Below, one piece after another: positions 1 through 10,087 of a DNA stretch of 64,000 nucleotides (its first letter is position 1; every line of letters begins with the position of its first letter). Origin of the DNA: Thereva unica (Eukaryota; Arthropoda; Insecta; Diptera; Therevidae). Where the stretch lies: the NCBI GenBank assembly GCA_949987705.1, contig OX465282.1, forward strand, positions 81,766,070-81,830,069, given 5' to 3'. The translations under genes were made by a program, and so were the position numbers. Below the pieces are notes generated by a model that saw only the letters and a list, made by a program, of their open reading frames with translations, searched no databases and had not been told where the DNA came from.

Positions 1-545
1 CTCCCATCGCTGCCTTTGTCGGCAGTGTTCTACCTGCTGGCCCCGCCTTCCGCAGAAATCGCATGTGTGGGGTATGTTGAATACTCGGCGATTGTTGTTG
101 CTTACCTGGTTTTGATTGTGTGGCGGCTGTGAACGGGGCATTGACTGTTGATGATTAGTTTGCGGATAACCATTATTATATTGTGTAGGTCTACCGCCAT
201 TATTGTTGTTGGGGCGCTGTTCGGGGAAACGACTGTTATTAGGGAAGTTCGGTCGTGAGCCGTCTGGTGGGCGGCGACAATCCCGTGCATGGTGATTTGT
301 CGTTCTGCAAATGGTGCAATAGAGAGTATTCTTCCTTTTAATACAATCTGCGTATGTGTGCCCCCTGTTTCGACAATAGCTACAGGTGACATTTGCCAAC
401 GGATTGCCTTGAGATTTTTGAGGCGTTGGCGTTAATTGTGTCACCTGAGATATTGTGGTAGTTGTGGTAGGGACTGGTATATTTGTTACACTCGGTTGTT
501 GGGCAGGGGGAGATTGTAGTTCGTTAGGACGATGTCTTAATGTTT
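1..545 (-). pseudogene. Errantivirus-like Gag C-terminal (nucleocapsid) fragment
   Basis: Minus-strand translation shows a Q/N/P-rich segment followed by CCHC zinc knuckles: CSYCRNRGHTYADC (about 370-330), CTICRTTNHHARDC (about 315-275) and a third CDFC...H..C near 45-15. Zinc knuckles in retroelement Gag bind genomic RNA during packaging. The order and spacing match the Gag of element E near 60.1-60.5 kb, including the CDFC third knuckle, so this is a related errantivirus-like gypsy copy. The fragment is cut by the window edge on the left and ends abruptly near 545, with no capsid domain upstream. Function is known for the family; copy status as a fragment is inferred. Confidence 0.75.
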
Positions 546-1617
546 CCGTTATGGAATAAAAGTTAATAAAACATTCGCTTACCTTGGTGATCACACAATT
601 TATTCGTTTTTATCAACACTGAACAACAACCCTTTAAAACACTTTTTTTTCTTTTTTTTTTTTTAATTAATTAATTTATATTCTTGTACACAGTATAAGA
701 TTGTTACACATGTATAGTTACAGGGTAGTTGTTTTTGGTATATTAGTAAAGCAAAGCTAGTGTTATGAACTTGCACACTACAATTGGAGAGTACTCAAGA
801 CGAGTCCCTTTTCGACTTTATGATTAATATTAACAATATCTTTCTTGTCACAAGCAAGTTGCTTTTTCGAACAATGATTGAACTTTACACACAAAACTAT
901 CTCTATTACTAAAATTATTACTCCAAGGACAAGCCTTAATGTTAAATGCACAGATTCAATTATTATAGGACTACTGCATACATAATTCACCTATTTGAAT
1001 ACCACAAATACACTTTTGCTATATATCGAAATAATTACAACCGAAAGCAAATATAAATAGAATTAATTACAAGCTACCGTCTTTAAAATAAAAACTACTG
1101 TGAATCAAATTAATCGAGACTAACAACAATTAACATTAATAACAGCCGAGATTAAAAATAACCGACATTAAGCGACATCGCCGCCGTTCAAATTCAAAAT
1201 TCCACTCCTTATTATACAACGCGCCGCCGGTAAATGTTAAAATAAGACTTTTTTTATACTCGCACCGCCGTGAAAAAAGGTCTATCGATTGCACCGCCGC
1301 CGGTGAGGGTTTTTACAAGACTTTTTATAACGTAACGGGAAAACAACCGTCGCCGTGGAAAGTTTGATTAAGACTTATCGATCGATCACTCGATCAATCC
1401 TCATTTTCCCGAAACTTTTCTTTCGAAAATCTTCCGTTTGCATTTTTCTTCCGGGCCTTCAACCTTGGTGCAAAAGTCACCTGCTGGTGCTTGACCCAAG
1501 GCTGAGGTCGCTGGCCGGAAAAATGCATTCGTCAGATTTTTCTTTAAGTGGCCTGAAACTGGCGCAATTTGCTTACGAGCTTTATTTTTCTTCCGTTTAT
1601 TTATTTCGCAAGGCAAA
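546..1617. other. AT-rich intergenic stretch, unassigned
   Basis: This separates the errantivirus gag fragment from the protease end of M1. It contains a T-rich tract (about 645-680), a cluster of GCCGCC/CGCCGCCGG motifs (1190-1310) and no recognised protein domain. It could be LTR or leader sequence of the flanking elements, but no TG..CA or AGT..ACT boundaries with a target duplication were found. A minus-strand ORF (778-990) is listed separately. Confidence 0.4.
778..990 (-). CDS. Small hydrophobic ORF, unknown (70 aa)
   Basis: A short minus-strand ORF with one clear hydrophobic stretch at about residues 8-35, rich in V/I/L, followed by a polar C-terminus with several Cys and Lys. It could be the membrane anchor of a decayed env gene, a leader sORF like those of the mdg1-like elements, or chance. 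It lacks the MGxxxS start of sORF2. No homology is claimed. Confidence 0.25.
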   Translation of the reverse strand: MNYVCSSPIIIESVHLTLRLVLGVIILVIEIVLCVKFNHCSKKQLACDKKDIVNINHKVEKGLVLSTLQL

Positions 1618-2126
1618 TTGCGCTAATTATTTGTTGCCAATTTCCTTTGGCGTTTCAGGTTACACTTTCCCTGTATTATACATTTTCTGTTGGGATAGAA
1701 ATATTGTTCTTTACTTATTTTGTATCTCTTAAAGATTGAGATTTCTGCTCCTGTATCGACGATGAAAGTGCATGTTGTTCCGCACACATCTACGTATGCC
1801 TTTACGTAATTTGCGTGAGCGATATTTATTGTGAATATTCTGAGAATTCGTTCGCGTTCTCCCCCAACCGGATGGTTTGTTCGTCTGGTTGGGGGTTTTG
1901 TAATTCCCCCGATTCTGTTACATATATTAATTCGATTTGTCCTAGGATTGTTTCTGAATGTATTCCTGTTGTTATCCCTTCTAGTGCTATTGTAATTATT
2001 ATTCCTGTTGTTACTGTTATTTCTAAAATAGTTCGCCTGTCTATATCCATTTTGCTGGAACCTGAAGTTTCTCCCTGACCAATTTCTAAAGTTATTTGCG
2101 GGTGTCTGCCTGTTCCGGCGACACTG
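1618..2126 (-). pseudogene. M1 Gag C-terminus and aspartic protease, mdg1-like gypsy
   Basis: Minus-strand reading begins with an R/N-rich nucleocapsid tail without CCHC knuckles and runs into a retropepsin motif FIVDTGAEISIFK (about 1770-1735), the active-site Asp-Thr-Gly loop. It continues in frame from the gag fragment on the far side of the 2127-3676 insertion: the sequence before and after the ACACTG repeat reads through as one protein. The reading frame ends near 1620 where unrelated sequence begins, so RT, RNase H and integrase are missing. Family role: the protease matures Gag-Pol. Confidence 0.7.
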
Positions 2127-3676
2127 AAATAAAATCGCACCTGAAAAAGCCAAAAAAAATAGCTACAACAAACTCCTGAAAAGAAAACTAAAAACCGAAA
2201 GGGAATATTAAATAAAACCACAAAATTCACTATTTTCTTCATTTTATTTTTAAAAAATCAAAAACCTGCAAAAAACCCTGAAAACGAAATAAAATCAAAA
2301 AGGATAAATAAATAAAAACGCCAAATTTACTATTTCTTCTACTTTTATTGAATAAACAAACAAACTATGTACATAAATCTACAAAAAAATATACAAACAA
2401 AAACACACAAGTTCAAGGACAGCACTACACAAAAAACGACAACAGATTCATACCTGAAAATATAAAAAGGGTTATTAGAATACAAACTATTAAATCTACA
2501 AGTACTTACCTTTGAAACCTTTGTTGAAAACAATCCAAGGCGCTGAAGACACCAACAAGAAACCCATCAGAAAATCCCTTCAGAAAACACGCCAAAAGCC
2601 GTCGGCAAATCACAGTCTGTAAACAAAAAAGTATTAATTAAAAATCCAAAACAAGTCCCACAAAAGTACTCACCTGACAACCCCAATATGATAGTCGCGG
2701 GCTCCACCTCCTCGTCCATCCCCACTAGAAACCTAAAAATATTAACTAAAATTAGTAAATAAACTAAAATTAGAAGAAAACACTTACCATGCAAAAAAAG
2801 CCTCCATTTGACAGCCGTAAGAAAAACAAGAACAGCTGATTTCACAACACAAGTAAATAAGCCCGAAAATTCGAAACTATGTACTTCGAAAACGAAGCCC
2901 CCTACTACAGAATAGCCTCAACCATTATTCAAGGAGAAATAAATACCTACGACCAGACGGCGTTAAATCAGATTGCTTTTAATCTTTCTAGAGTCTTGAA
3001 CTAGAAGATAAAATCTGTATTGAGGTTTTAGCAATAAAGCAATTTCAAAGCCTAAGTATCGAACTTAGCATTCTGGAAAGACAGAATTGAGGTCTTTTCC
3101 TAGTAAAGCCCGAATTAAAGACAGTTTTGAAGTCTTTAATACAGCAGTAACTTAATCACCAGAATTGATTTCAGCAGTTACTCTAACCAACCACAGAGGG
3201 ACGAATTTGCGAAGAAACAAGGCAAAGCAGTCCAGTAAGCAGAAACCAGGCAGCAAGCAGCAACCAGGCAGCAAGCAGCAAGCAAATCCCAAGCGATTCC
3301 CAAGAAACGAAACCAGAGTGCAGCAACACAAAGGTTATTCCTGGCTGTTCTAATTGCAGAACACATCAGTCGAAACATCAATCATCACGCTGACAGATAG
3401 GTGGCGTTATTCATTTAAGTTACCAGAGCAAGCAATATTTTGGTAATTTTTATTTACAAAACAAATATGAAATTTCAAGTAATAAATAACAAATTAAAGA
3501 TTGAATTGAATTATTTTGGCAATTTGTTGAATTTTTATTGAAGTTATATTTGAGAAAATCTAATAATTAATTGAAAATAAATAGTAATTTGATTGGTGGA
3601 AAAAGTTATCTTTTTATTGAATCACACCCTTCCGGCACCTTTTTTATTGAGTCAGAAATTAAATTGCTAATTCTGA
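2127..3676. mobile_element. 1.55-kb insertion in M1 gag, flanked by ACACTG repeats
   Basis: The gag frame of M1 is interrupted here. The hexamer ACACTG occurs at both edges (2121-2126 and 3677-3682), and removing 2127-3682 restores a continuous gag frame, which is the signature of an insertion with a 6-bp target duplication. Inside are short AT-rich ORFs, a low-complexity CAGCAAGCAG-type tract (3225-3300) and no recognised enzyme. A solo LTR or a non-autonomous DNA element are both possible. Terminal inverted repeats were not obvious. Confidence 0.55.
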
Positions 3677-4403
3677 ACACTGCCCGTTGAAACTATTTCT
3701 GAATCTATTGGTCTGCTGTTTATTGTAATATAGTATCCTGTTTGTAGGTGGCTTATCTACTGCGACTGCCTTTGTTACCACTTCATTTAATGAGGCTAAA
3801 TTTGTTGCCTTTAGTATGAGCGATGTTTCTGCGCTTTCAATATTATTTATTAACGTTTGTATTGAAAATTTTTCGGCTGTATCATTCGTCGCTACTTTTT
3901 CGGATATAAAAGCTCGTGTTAACAGGGATGAAAGGTCTTCAACTTGTTTAGAGTAGTCTGTTAGCTTCCTGCTCCCCTGTTTACAGTTTCGTAATTGAGC
4001 TAAGATTGCGTCGGATGATAATTTGACTGTAAATTTTTGTTGCAGCTTTTCTTTTATCTGGACTACTGTTGTTACTGTTGTCTCCTCCTCCTTGCCGTCA
4101 TAGGTACGGAGTAAGGATGTGGCTGTTTTTATATCGAACGACATGGTTACTAGTTTTCTTTGGATTTCTATCCGTTCGTTTATGGCTATAACAGCTTTCT
4201 TTATTTCCGTGTACTTATTCCTTATTTCCTCTGTTTTCCGCCTTGGCTATTCTTCCTGTCTTTTCTTTTGCTTCTACGTAGAGTTCGTGCACCTGTTGTT
4301 CTTTCTTTGCTAATGTCCCGCTGGTATACGGTCGATTCGGGCTCTTTTTGAAATTTTCTAATACATTTTGCAGCTTTTCCTTTATTTCTGCAAGTCTTTT
4401 CAT
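3677..4403 (-). pseudogene. M1 Gag (matrix/capsid-like), mdg1-like gypsy
   Basis: Starts at 4403 with a helical N-terminus carrying the motif NVLENFKKSPNRPYTSGTL. The same block (LSNF.K..NR...) opens the Gag of M2 (31750) and M3 (56629). The reading frame shifts near 4210-4150, then continues with a capsid-like region containing LRNCKQGSRKLTDYS and SETSLILKATNLASL, matching M3 closely. Gag forms the particle in which reverse transcription occurs. The copy is broken by a frameshift, a large deletion relative to M3 between the two parts, and the 1.55-kb insertion at its 3' side. Confidence 0.75.
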
Positions 4404-4468
4404 GTAATATTTTCAGAGTTTCTCCTTAGTTTAAAATTTGGGAAAATGGCACGAGATATTTTGTTAGC

Positions 4469-4687
4469 TCAGACATTTACTTGGACTGGGGTGTTTAAGT
4501 ATCTTTTGCGGAGTCCTCGTCTGTGATTTATATAAACTTTGTAAATTATTTGTGCTATTTCGATTATCACTATTATGATTAGCAGTATTATTATTTCCTT
4601 GTTCTCGACTGTAACCGTATCTTCTATTTTTAAATTATTTACGATTTCCCCAGTATTTTCTGTGGGTTTACTATACTGTGCGCCCAT
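4469..4687 (-). CDS. M1 sORF2: myristoylation-signal single-pass membrane protein
   Basis: A 72-aa protein beginning MGAQYSKP: Gly2, Ser6 and Lys7 fit the N-myristoylation consensus MGxxxS/T. After a polar stretch (ENTGEIVNN) comes an Ile/Leu-rich membrane segment (about residues 32-51), then a basic tail with HRRGLRKRYL. By eye, 39 of 72 residues are identical without gaps to the M3 protein at 56634-56852; the M2 version at 35834-36019 shares the same plan. It lies in the leader between the 5' LTR and gag (63-nt gap to gag). The architecture resembles small viral fusion (FAST-type) proteins, but function is inference. The frame is intact. Confidence 0.7.
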   Translation of the reverse strand: MGAQYSKPTENTGEIVNNLKIEDTVTVENKEIIILLIIIVIIEIAQIIYKVYINHRRGLRKRYLNTPVQVNV

Positions 4688-4842
4688 TTTGGAGAATGCA
4701 GTTCAGGAAGTTCAAACACAGAAAAAAAAATTTGACAACAAAATACTTTACTTGTTTCCTTAAAAATTTTATATTAAAAAAAAAAATTGTATTTATTTAT
4801 TTATTTACTTAGTTAAAATATCTCCAATTTTCCAGCCGCTCT

Positions 4843-4962
4843 TTATGTTATTATTTTTTTTATTTCTGATATTATACTTGTGATTAGTGCTGTACCTATT
4901 ACTAATGTCAATATAATTACTACTATAAATAAAACTATTCTTTTTATGTCATACGCCTGCAT
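4843..4962 (-). CDS. M1 tiny leader membrane ORF (39 aa)
   Basis: Minus-strand ORF starting MQAYDIKRIV, followed by an uninterrupted hydrophobic run of about 20 residues and ending SIISEIKKIIT. The C-terminal ISEIKKI block resembles VISEINKIV in the 50-aa membrane ORF of M2 (35230-35382), which argues against chance. It sits between sORF1 and sORF2. Role unknown; it may be a membrane partner of sORF2 or a translation-reinitiation relay. Confidence 0.45.
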   Translation of the reverse strand: MQAYDIKRIVLFIVVIILTLVIGTALITSIISEIKKIIT

Positions 4963-5227
4963 TATTTATTATTTTATTGTGTTTATTTATTTATTTAATC
5001 ATTTACTTATATATTGTTATTATTATTGTATATTATATATTTTTTTTTAAATCCGGGTGCGTATTTCCCTATGTGCCGTAATGTTTCCTCGTCTGTCATC
5101 TAGTGTTTTATCCTTTTTGTGCTGTTCTGTTCCTTTTTGGCTTAAGCCAGTGACTGCTGATACTTATTCTTTTCCTCCTGGGTGCTTGCTATCTCCAGTA
5201 GTTGAATGTATTTTCCAACCTCTCTAC

Positions 5228-5503
5228 CTAGCCTGGCGTGTGCTCCTCCTCTTGGCTTCCTTTTTTTCTTCTTTTTGTGTTCTCCAGTCGCTTTCTGTAT
5301 TCTTCGATCGTTAACCTACGGGGGCCTGCTGTTTTTTCAGTTGAAGATGTTGTGGTTGACGGCTGTAGTGTCGGCTTCTGAAGTATTGGCTGGTTTGTTT
5401 TGTATAGCGTCAATCCCTCGATGTTCCTTTCCGGGATGTTTTTCTCTAATGTTGTAAATATTCTCTGGAACGGAGCTTCAATCTCAGTTGTCACGGTCGC
5501 CAT
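5228..5503 (-). CDS. M1 sORF1: basic leader protein with TIEEYR motif
   Basis: Starts MATVTTEIE. The ATG is created by the last base of the LTR plus the first two bases of the primer-binding site (TGGCGACCGTGAC), so residues 1-5 are encoded by the primer site. Shared features with M3 sORF1 are the KN(I/F)PERN(I/L)E.LT.Y block and the GPR..TIEEYR.R motif; M2 shares the latter. The product is about 91 aa, Lys/Arg-rich, with no membrane segment, and shorter at the C-terminus than its relatives (no RGGKR block). A longer upstream reading (MVESRHYY) is LTR sequence and is not the preferred start. Function unknown. Confidence 0.65.
   Translation of the reverse strand: MATVTTEIEAPFQRIFTTLEKNIPERNIEGLTLYKTNQPILQKPTLQPSTTTSSTEKTAGPRRLTIEEYRKRLENTKRRKKGSQEEEHTPG
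5491..5502 (-). promoter_or_regulatory. M1 primer-binding site, tRNA-Arg type
   Basis: On the minus strand TGGCGACCGTGAC lies directly after the LTR terminus CA. This matches my recollection of the tRNA-Arg primer site of mdg1/412-type gypsy elements. It is also the start of the sORF1 coding sequence. Confidence 0.75.
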
Positions 5504-5925
5504 GTAGTAGTGCCTCGATTCTACCATGCTGGATATAGGAGTAGCAACAATGCTTAGCTCCTGAGGAGAGTAGCGAGGCTCGCTTTACTCTGGATTGTGG
5601 TGGAGTAGCTTAAAAGCACGACTCCGTTATGAATAATACTGTGTCTGATTGTTGAGTGTCGAGTGTCTTTATTGTAAAATTCTTATTCTATTTATACAAA
5701 AATTAATTACAAGTAATCTACATATAAAAATATATTTCCGCGTCTCCAACACCTGTCCATTTAATTTCATGACCCATATAATAAGCATTTTGTGTGTGCA
5801 TGCATTTTCTTTGGACGGTATTGATTTGAGGTGCGTTCTTATTATGTAATTTATTTTGCTTACTTATATGACTGCATATTTACATATTTTTGAGGCATGT
5901 GATTACTGATTGATTTCATCACAAT
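5503..5925 (-). repeat. M1 LTR (approximate upstream end)
   Basis: On the plus strand it begins TGTAGTAGTGCC at the primer-site boundary. A TATAAATAGAATAAG TATA box is on the minus strand near 5690. The far boundary is not resolved; it lies near 5900-5930, before the env-like remnant. Since integrase/env-like sequence in the same orientation lies immediately beyond, this LTR may be shared by two head-to-tail elements. Confidence 0.6.
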
Positions 5926-5929
5926 TTGT

Positions 5930-6936
5930 TGAATGCTGATTTAACGTTGATGTCTTTTGTGATATCCGATGTTAGTGTGTTCCTTCTGGTTTGGATAATG
6001 CAGCCTTGCTCGATTTGGATGATCGCCACACCATCTAATCCAAGCTCTTCGCGTTTGCCCTTACCTACATTTTATTGCTGCCATAGTTGGTTTTGTTTGC
6101 TATTAACAACCATGTATTTCGCATGTGCAAATACTTACAGATGACATGAGGGGTGTTCAACTTTTTCATTGTACAGGGGTATGGATACTGACGTTGATAG
6201 ATTACGTCTATGATGCAGTTTGGATTCGTGTCAATGGTACTTACAACTGTTCGAGTGCAGAGCATTCGCTCTGCTTCTTGTGGTGTACATGCGGTGAATT
6301 CTCTTTCAGTCATCTCAAAGCAGGTTTGATCATTATAGTTTACCGCTAGTATGGGATTTGTTATTAGGGCGAGTATATACATACCGCTATTTGTCCGTTG
6401 AGGGGTTGGCGTAATTTGTAGCAGTGTATGTATATTGATTTATTTCAGAATGCCAGTCTCATCTACTGCTACTTCAATTTTTTGTGGGATTTGTATATGA
6501 TTTCAAGACTTTATGGTAGTTTCGATGAAACGTAATTAATGATGTTGAGTAGTCCGCTGAGAGATAAAAACTCTAGTAATACTCCGTTTCCCAAAAATGC
6601 CTCAGTAAACCGAGTTTACAGGAATTCCAGTTCATCTATGAAGCTGGTTGCCAATTGGTATGCAGTTATTATGGGAATATCTGTTTTATTATTATCCACA
6701 GTAAAAAACCAACCTGGCATCATGATTATTTCTTCTAAACCCATATTTAGCTTTTTATTATACATGTTGAGTCTCTCAGTGGTTCTGGCTTCCGTTTTAT
6801 TTATTGTCGCGATGGTGGATAGCATAATGTTGGATTGATGGAATGCTGCTTACTTAAGTGCTTGCTGATCCTTTTGTCTTCTTTTGGATTTTCTTGCAGA
6901 CAATTTCAAACTGTGTGACAGTTTCATTTAATTGTG
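5930..6936 (-). pseudogene. Errantivirus-type env remnant (C-terminal part)
   Basis: Two frame-broken minus-strand segments (about 6825-6616 and 6382-6065) contain Cys- and Asn-rich ectodomain-like sequence typical of the F-type fusion glycoprotein of insect errantiviruses. No intact reading frame survives. The upstream portion is separated by the MITE at 6940-7746. Env of this family mediates membrane fusion at entry; this copy is clearly inactive. Assignment rests on composition and position upstream of an LTR, so it is moderate. Confidence 0.5.
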
Positions 6937-6939
6937 CAA

Positions 6940-7746
6940 TAGTCCAGTCAAAATAGACGAAAAAACGCCATAATTGGAAGATAATTCCGAAGTTGCTGAA
7001 AATTGGAACAGCCGTTAAAAACATTATTATACGTAAGCTGTAGAGACTGCCACGCGATTGGGCGGCTGCAAACTTTTTTATTCAAGGTCAAAGGGTCAAA
7101 ATATCATATATTTTTTGAACGGAGTCACTCAGGCTGCTATGTTTTACACCAAATTAAAGAATACACATTTACCTAAAAGATGAGCCTAATTAAGCTACTT
7201 TATGATAATTACTTTAGGAGTTATTCAAATTTCAGTAAATTTAAAAAAAAAAACAAAATTTTTTCCCCAATCACCCTGTATCTTAGTGGATAGTGGAGAT
7301 AGCCGCCCTCTGTAGAACAATTTTTTTCTCCAAATATATCCAGGAATCACCTCTGAAAATATTAGCCACGTACTCCAACAAAGGATTTATTAAATTTCTG
7401 ATGACCTTTACAAGTCGGGAATGATAGAATATGAGTATTTTAACTTATTAAAACGACAATATCTCAGAAATGGCAATTCCTACGAGAAAATGTATAATAT
7501 ACTTTTTTGTAGATAATCGCCTAATCTACAAACGTTGTAAACACAATTTTCTGATAAGACGTACGGTTTAGCAGATATTTGCAAAAAACTGATATTTTGA
7601 CCTTTGACCTTGAATAAAAAAGTTTGCAGCCGCCCAATCGCGTGGCAGTCTCTACAGCTTACGTATAATAATGTTTTTAACGGCTGTTCCAATTTTCAGC
7701 AACTTCGGAATTATCTTCCAGTCAAACCTCTAATTTGACTGGACTA
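6940..7746. mobile_element. 807-bp MITE with about 165-bp TIRs, TSD CAA
   Basis: Ends are TAGTCCAGTCAAA (left) and its inverted copy at 7734-7746, flanked by CAA at 6937-6939 and 7747-7749. The inverted repeats run about 165 bp, sharing for example GGAAGATAATTCCGAAG and GCCACGCGATTGGGCGG. There is no coding capacity between them. The termini resemble those of the 2.96-kb foldback element at 48048-51009 (TAGACCAGTGC, 3-bp TSD). Confidence 0.85.
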
Positions 7747-7749
7747 CAA

Positions 7750-8330
7750 TGTCTGATGTGATGTTTAAAGGATACTGAAGTTCAATACGAAGAGTTCCCC
7801 TCTGTACAAATGTTTTTCCTATATGTTCTACATACAGTCCGGGTTTAGGGTAATATTATAGGCTAGAATACAAACGTTTGTTTGCACATCGTGACTAAGA
7901 ATAGGACTACGAATACCACCTTTTGCAAGAATATGGTTTATGAATTTGATTTGATGCTCTATTCTTATATCGCATCGATGATTTATGGCCCCTTTGGTTT
8001 TGACTTCATTGTTGACTTCACTTCTTCGTAAGATTTCTTGGCGAGTCGCTGTTTTTTGTGATGGCACTAAGTTGGCATATCCTGTTGTTGGTCGTGTTCG
8101 GATACTGCTGCTTCGTGATTTGGGAGCAATCTCGGCTTCTTTAATTTTTTGAAGGCATCTTCTCTTTTCCAGCTCAGGAGTCGCGTAGGTATCAGGAATA
8201 TTTTCTTTTTCTAGAGGGTATTTGCAAGACTTGCTGGTGCATTTAGTAGGCTAGACCTCTTGGGTATAGGTAGAGGTGTTATATTTGTCATTCTGGATCG
8301 ATTGTTGGGTTGATGCTACTGCTACTGTTA
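7750..8330 (-). pseudogene. Post-integrase ORF remnant, possibly env N-terminal part
   Basis: Minus-strand reading gives a Lys/Arg- and Ser-rich stretch leading into an ORF at 8067-7828 containing HRCDIRIEHQIKF. Its place between integrase (8330-8863) and the env-like remnant makes an env surface part plausible, but no diagnostic motif is visible. Stops interrupt it. Confidence 0.3.
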
Positions 8331-8863
8331 CTGTTTTGATTGGCTTGCTGTGTTCTGAGATCTTTTCCTCACCATAAGATGTTTTAGTGTAGTATTTCAT
8401 TTTGTGCGTAGGCTAACTAGTTGCTGTTTTTGTAAATAGGCCCACTGTATCTATGGAAACTATATCGAAAACTTTCATGGGTATTGTTGTAATTTCGAGT
8501 GGCTCTTTGTTATATTTTTGATGTTTGTTTTTCGTACAGGGCTTGTAATTATTTCTATAGATAACTATTGATTTTTTCATTCTTTTCCAACTATATATTT
8601 TTTTAGCTTTATATAGATTCCCAGGCGTCCTCCAGTAGGCGCCGAAAGAAAATTATGTAGTATTTAGTAAATTTTTGCTTTGTCTTCAATATATTTTTGT
8701 GGTTTGTATATCTTTCTATTTATAGTTTTTAGCACTCTCTTACCAAGGCTTTTAAATGCGGTTATATTAATCATTGAAAATATTTCACTTTCTACAAAAA
8801 GTTTCAGAATCGTTTATTTCTTTCGATTTCTATTAAAGATTTACTAATTGTTTATATTTTATT
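8331..8863 (-). pseudogene. mdg1-like gypsy integrase remnant
   Basis: The minus-strand translation shows a zinc-binding/core region with WKRMKKSI, NNYKPCTKNKH, LEITTIP and DIVSIDTVG, collinear with the M2 integrase (WKNMNRMV, CMECQRNKQ, LQITETP, LSMDTVG). The outer part (8750-8860) is nearly the same as 55430-55580 in M3. The DTVG Asp is the first catalytic residue of the DDE core. The frame is broken and the copy is cut by the Helentron-like repeat at 8864. Confidence 0.65.
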
Positions 8864-9087
8864 ACTAGCTGGGACCCGGTGCGCCTACGCTGCACCCATA
8901 AGTCAATAGTAAACAATAAAAACCATCCATTGACTTAATATTTTTCGAGATATGAATTTTACACAGATGAAATGCCTCAAAGAACATGGGTCTTGCGTCG
9001 GCTGCCATGAATCGGTATATTGAGTCTACTGCATTGCTTATTGTATTCTACTTATCATACCCTTTAATTTGATACCCATGTTGAGGG

Positions 9088-9717
9088 TATACTACATTGC
9101 TTATTGTATTCTACTTATCATACCCTTTCATTTGATACCCATGTCGAGGTGGTTGTGAAGAAAGTGGTACCCCGCCCTCTTGAGACGGCCGCCATGGATC
9201 CTAAGATATATTTTGTATACTACATTGCTTATTGTATTCTACTTAACATACCCTTTCATTTGATACCCATGTTGAGGTGGTTGTGAAGAAAGTGGTAATC
9301 CGGCCTCTTGAGACGGCCGCCATGGATCTAAAGATATATTTTGTATACTACATTGCTTATTGTATTCTGCTTATCATACCCTTTCATTTGATACCCATGT
9401 CGAGGTGGTTGTGAAGAAAGTGGTACCCCGCCCTCTTGAGACGGCCGCCATGGATTTAAAGATATATTTTGTATACTACATTGCTTATTGTATTGTACTT
9501 AACATACCCTTTCATTTGATACCCATGTTGAGGTGGTTGTGAAGAAAGTGGTAATCCGGCCTCTTGAGACGGCCGCCATGGATCTAAAGATATATTTTGT
9601 ATACTACATTGCTTATTGTATTCTACTTATCATACCCTTTCATTTGATTCCCATGTCGAGGTGGTTGTGAAGAAAGTGGTACACCGCCTTCTTGAGACGG
9701 CCGCCATGGATCATTTT
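9088..9717 (+). repeat. 128-bp tandem array with A/B dimer structure
   Basis: Units start at 9088, 9216, 9344, 9472 and 9600 (TATACTACATTGC), exactly 128 bp apart. Units 1, 3 and 5 carry CATGTCGAGG and a GTACCCC-like or GTACACC form; units 2 and 4 carry CATGTTGAGG and GTAATCCGG. This is a 256-bp higher-order repeat. A degenerate half unit precedes it from about 9020. Confidence 0.9.
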
Positions 9718-9838
9718 AGTTTCAATATCGTCATGGCCTACCTATTGTTTGACAGCTGCGTAAATTTGAAATTTTCATTAAATGTAATGATTCAATTTAA
9801 TGACAATTTTACATTTGTCAAACAATAGGTAGGCCATG
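9716..9838. repeat. Near-perfect hairpin inside the Helentron-like element
   Basis: Arms of about 41 nt (TTTTAGTTTCAATA.CG.C, then ATGGCCTACCTATTGTTTGA) recur in inverse order after a loop of about 45 nt, which is itself partly palindromic. Two mismatches were noted in the arms. It could be a small foldback MITE inserted in the repeat. Confidence 0.8.
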
Positions 9839-10087
9839 AAGCTATTGAAACTAAAATGAAGTGAAAATTCCTAAAATTACCATTTTTTTGTTTTTTCAGG
9901 CAATTTTTTTAATTTTTCTCTCCGTAAGAACCATCCTCGTACTTCAACGAATATTCGAAAAAAAAAATTAGTCCAATAGGTCCAGCCGTTCTCGAGTTTT
10001 GCGCTTAGCAACACATTTAGCGATTCATTTTTATATTATAGATTTCTAAAGGACATCATTCACGTTCCATACATTTTTGGGCCAATT

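Larger units (their letters stand above)
8864..10042 (+). mobile_element. Helentron/DINE-like non-autonomous element with internal array
   Basis: Begins ACTAGCTGGGACCCGG and ends with a CCAGCCGTTCTCGAG...TTATATTATAGAT tail, termini common in arthropod non-autonomous rolling-circle-like repeats. Inside is a 128-bp tandem array (9088-9717) and a near-perfect hairpin (9716-9838). A second copy lies inverted at 13018-13246. There is no coding sequence; ORFs of about 60 aa inside only reflect the repeat. Superfamily is inferred from terminal resemblance and the internal array. Confidence 0.5.

Noticed and set aside
1355..1732. Plus-strand 125-aa ORF
   Set aside because: Runs antisense into M1 protease and has no domain; probably chance.
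9104..9828. Three similar 60-70 aa ORFs with a Kozak-like GCCGCCATGG
   Set aside because: They are generated by the 128-bp tandem repeat and would change with unit number; no protein signal.
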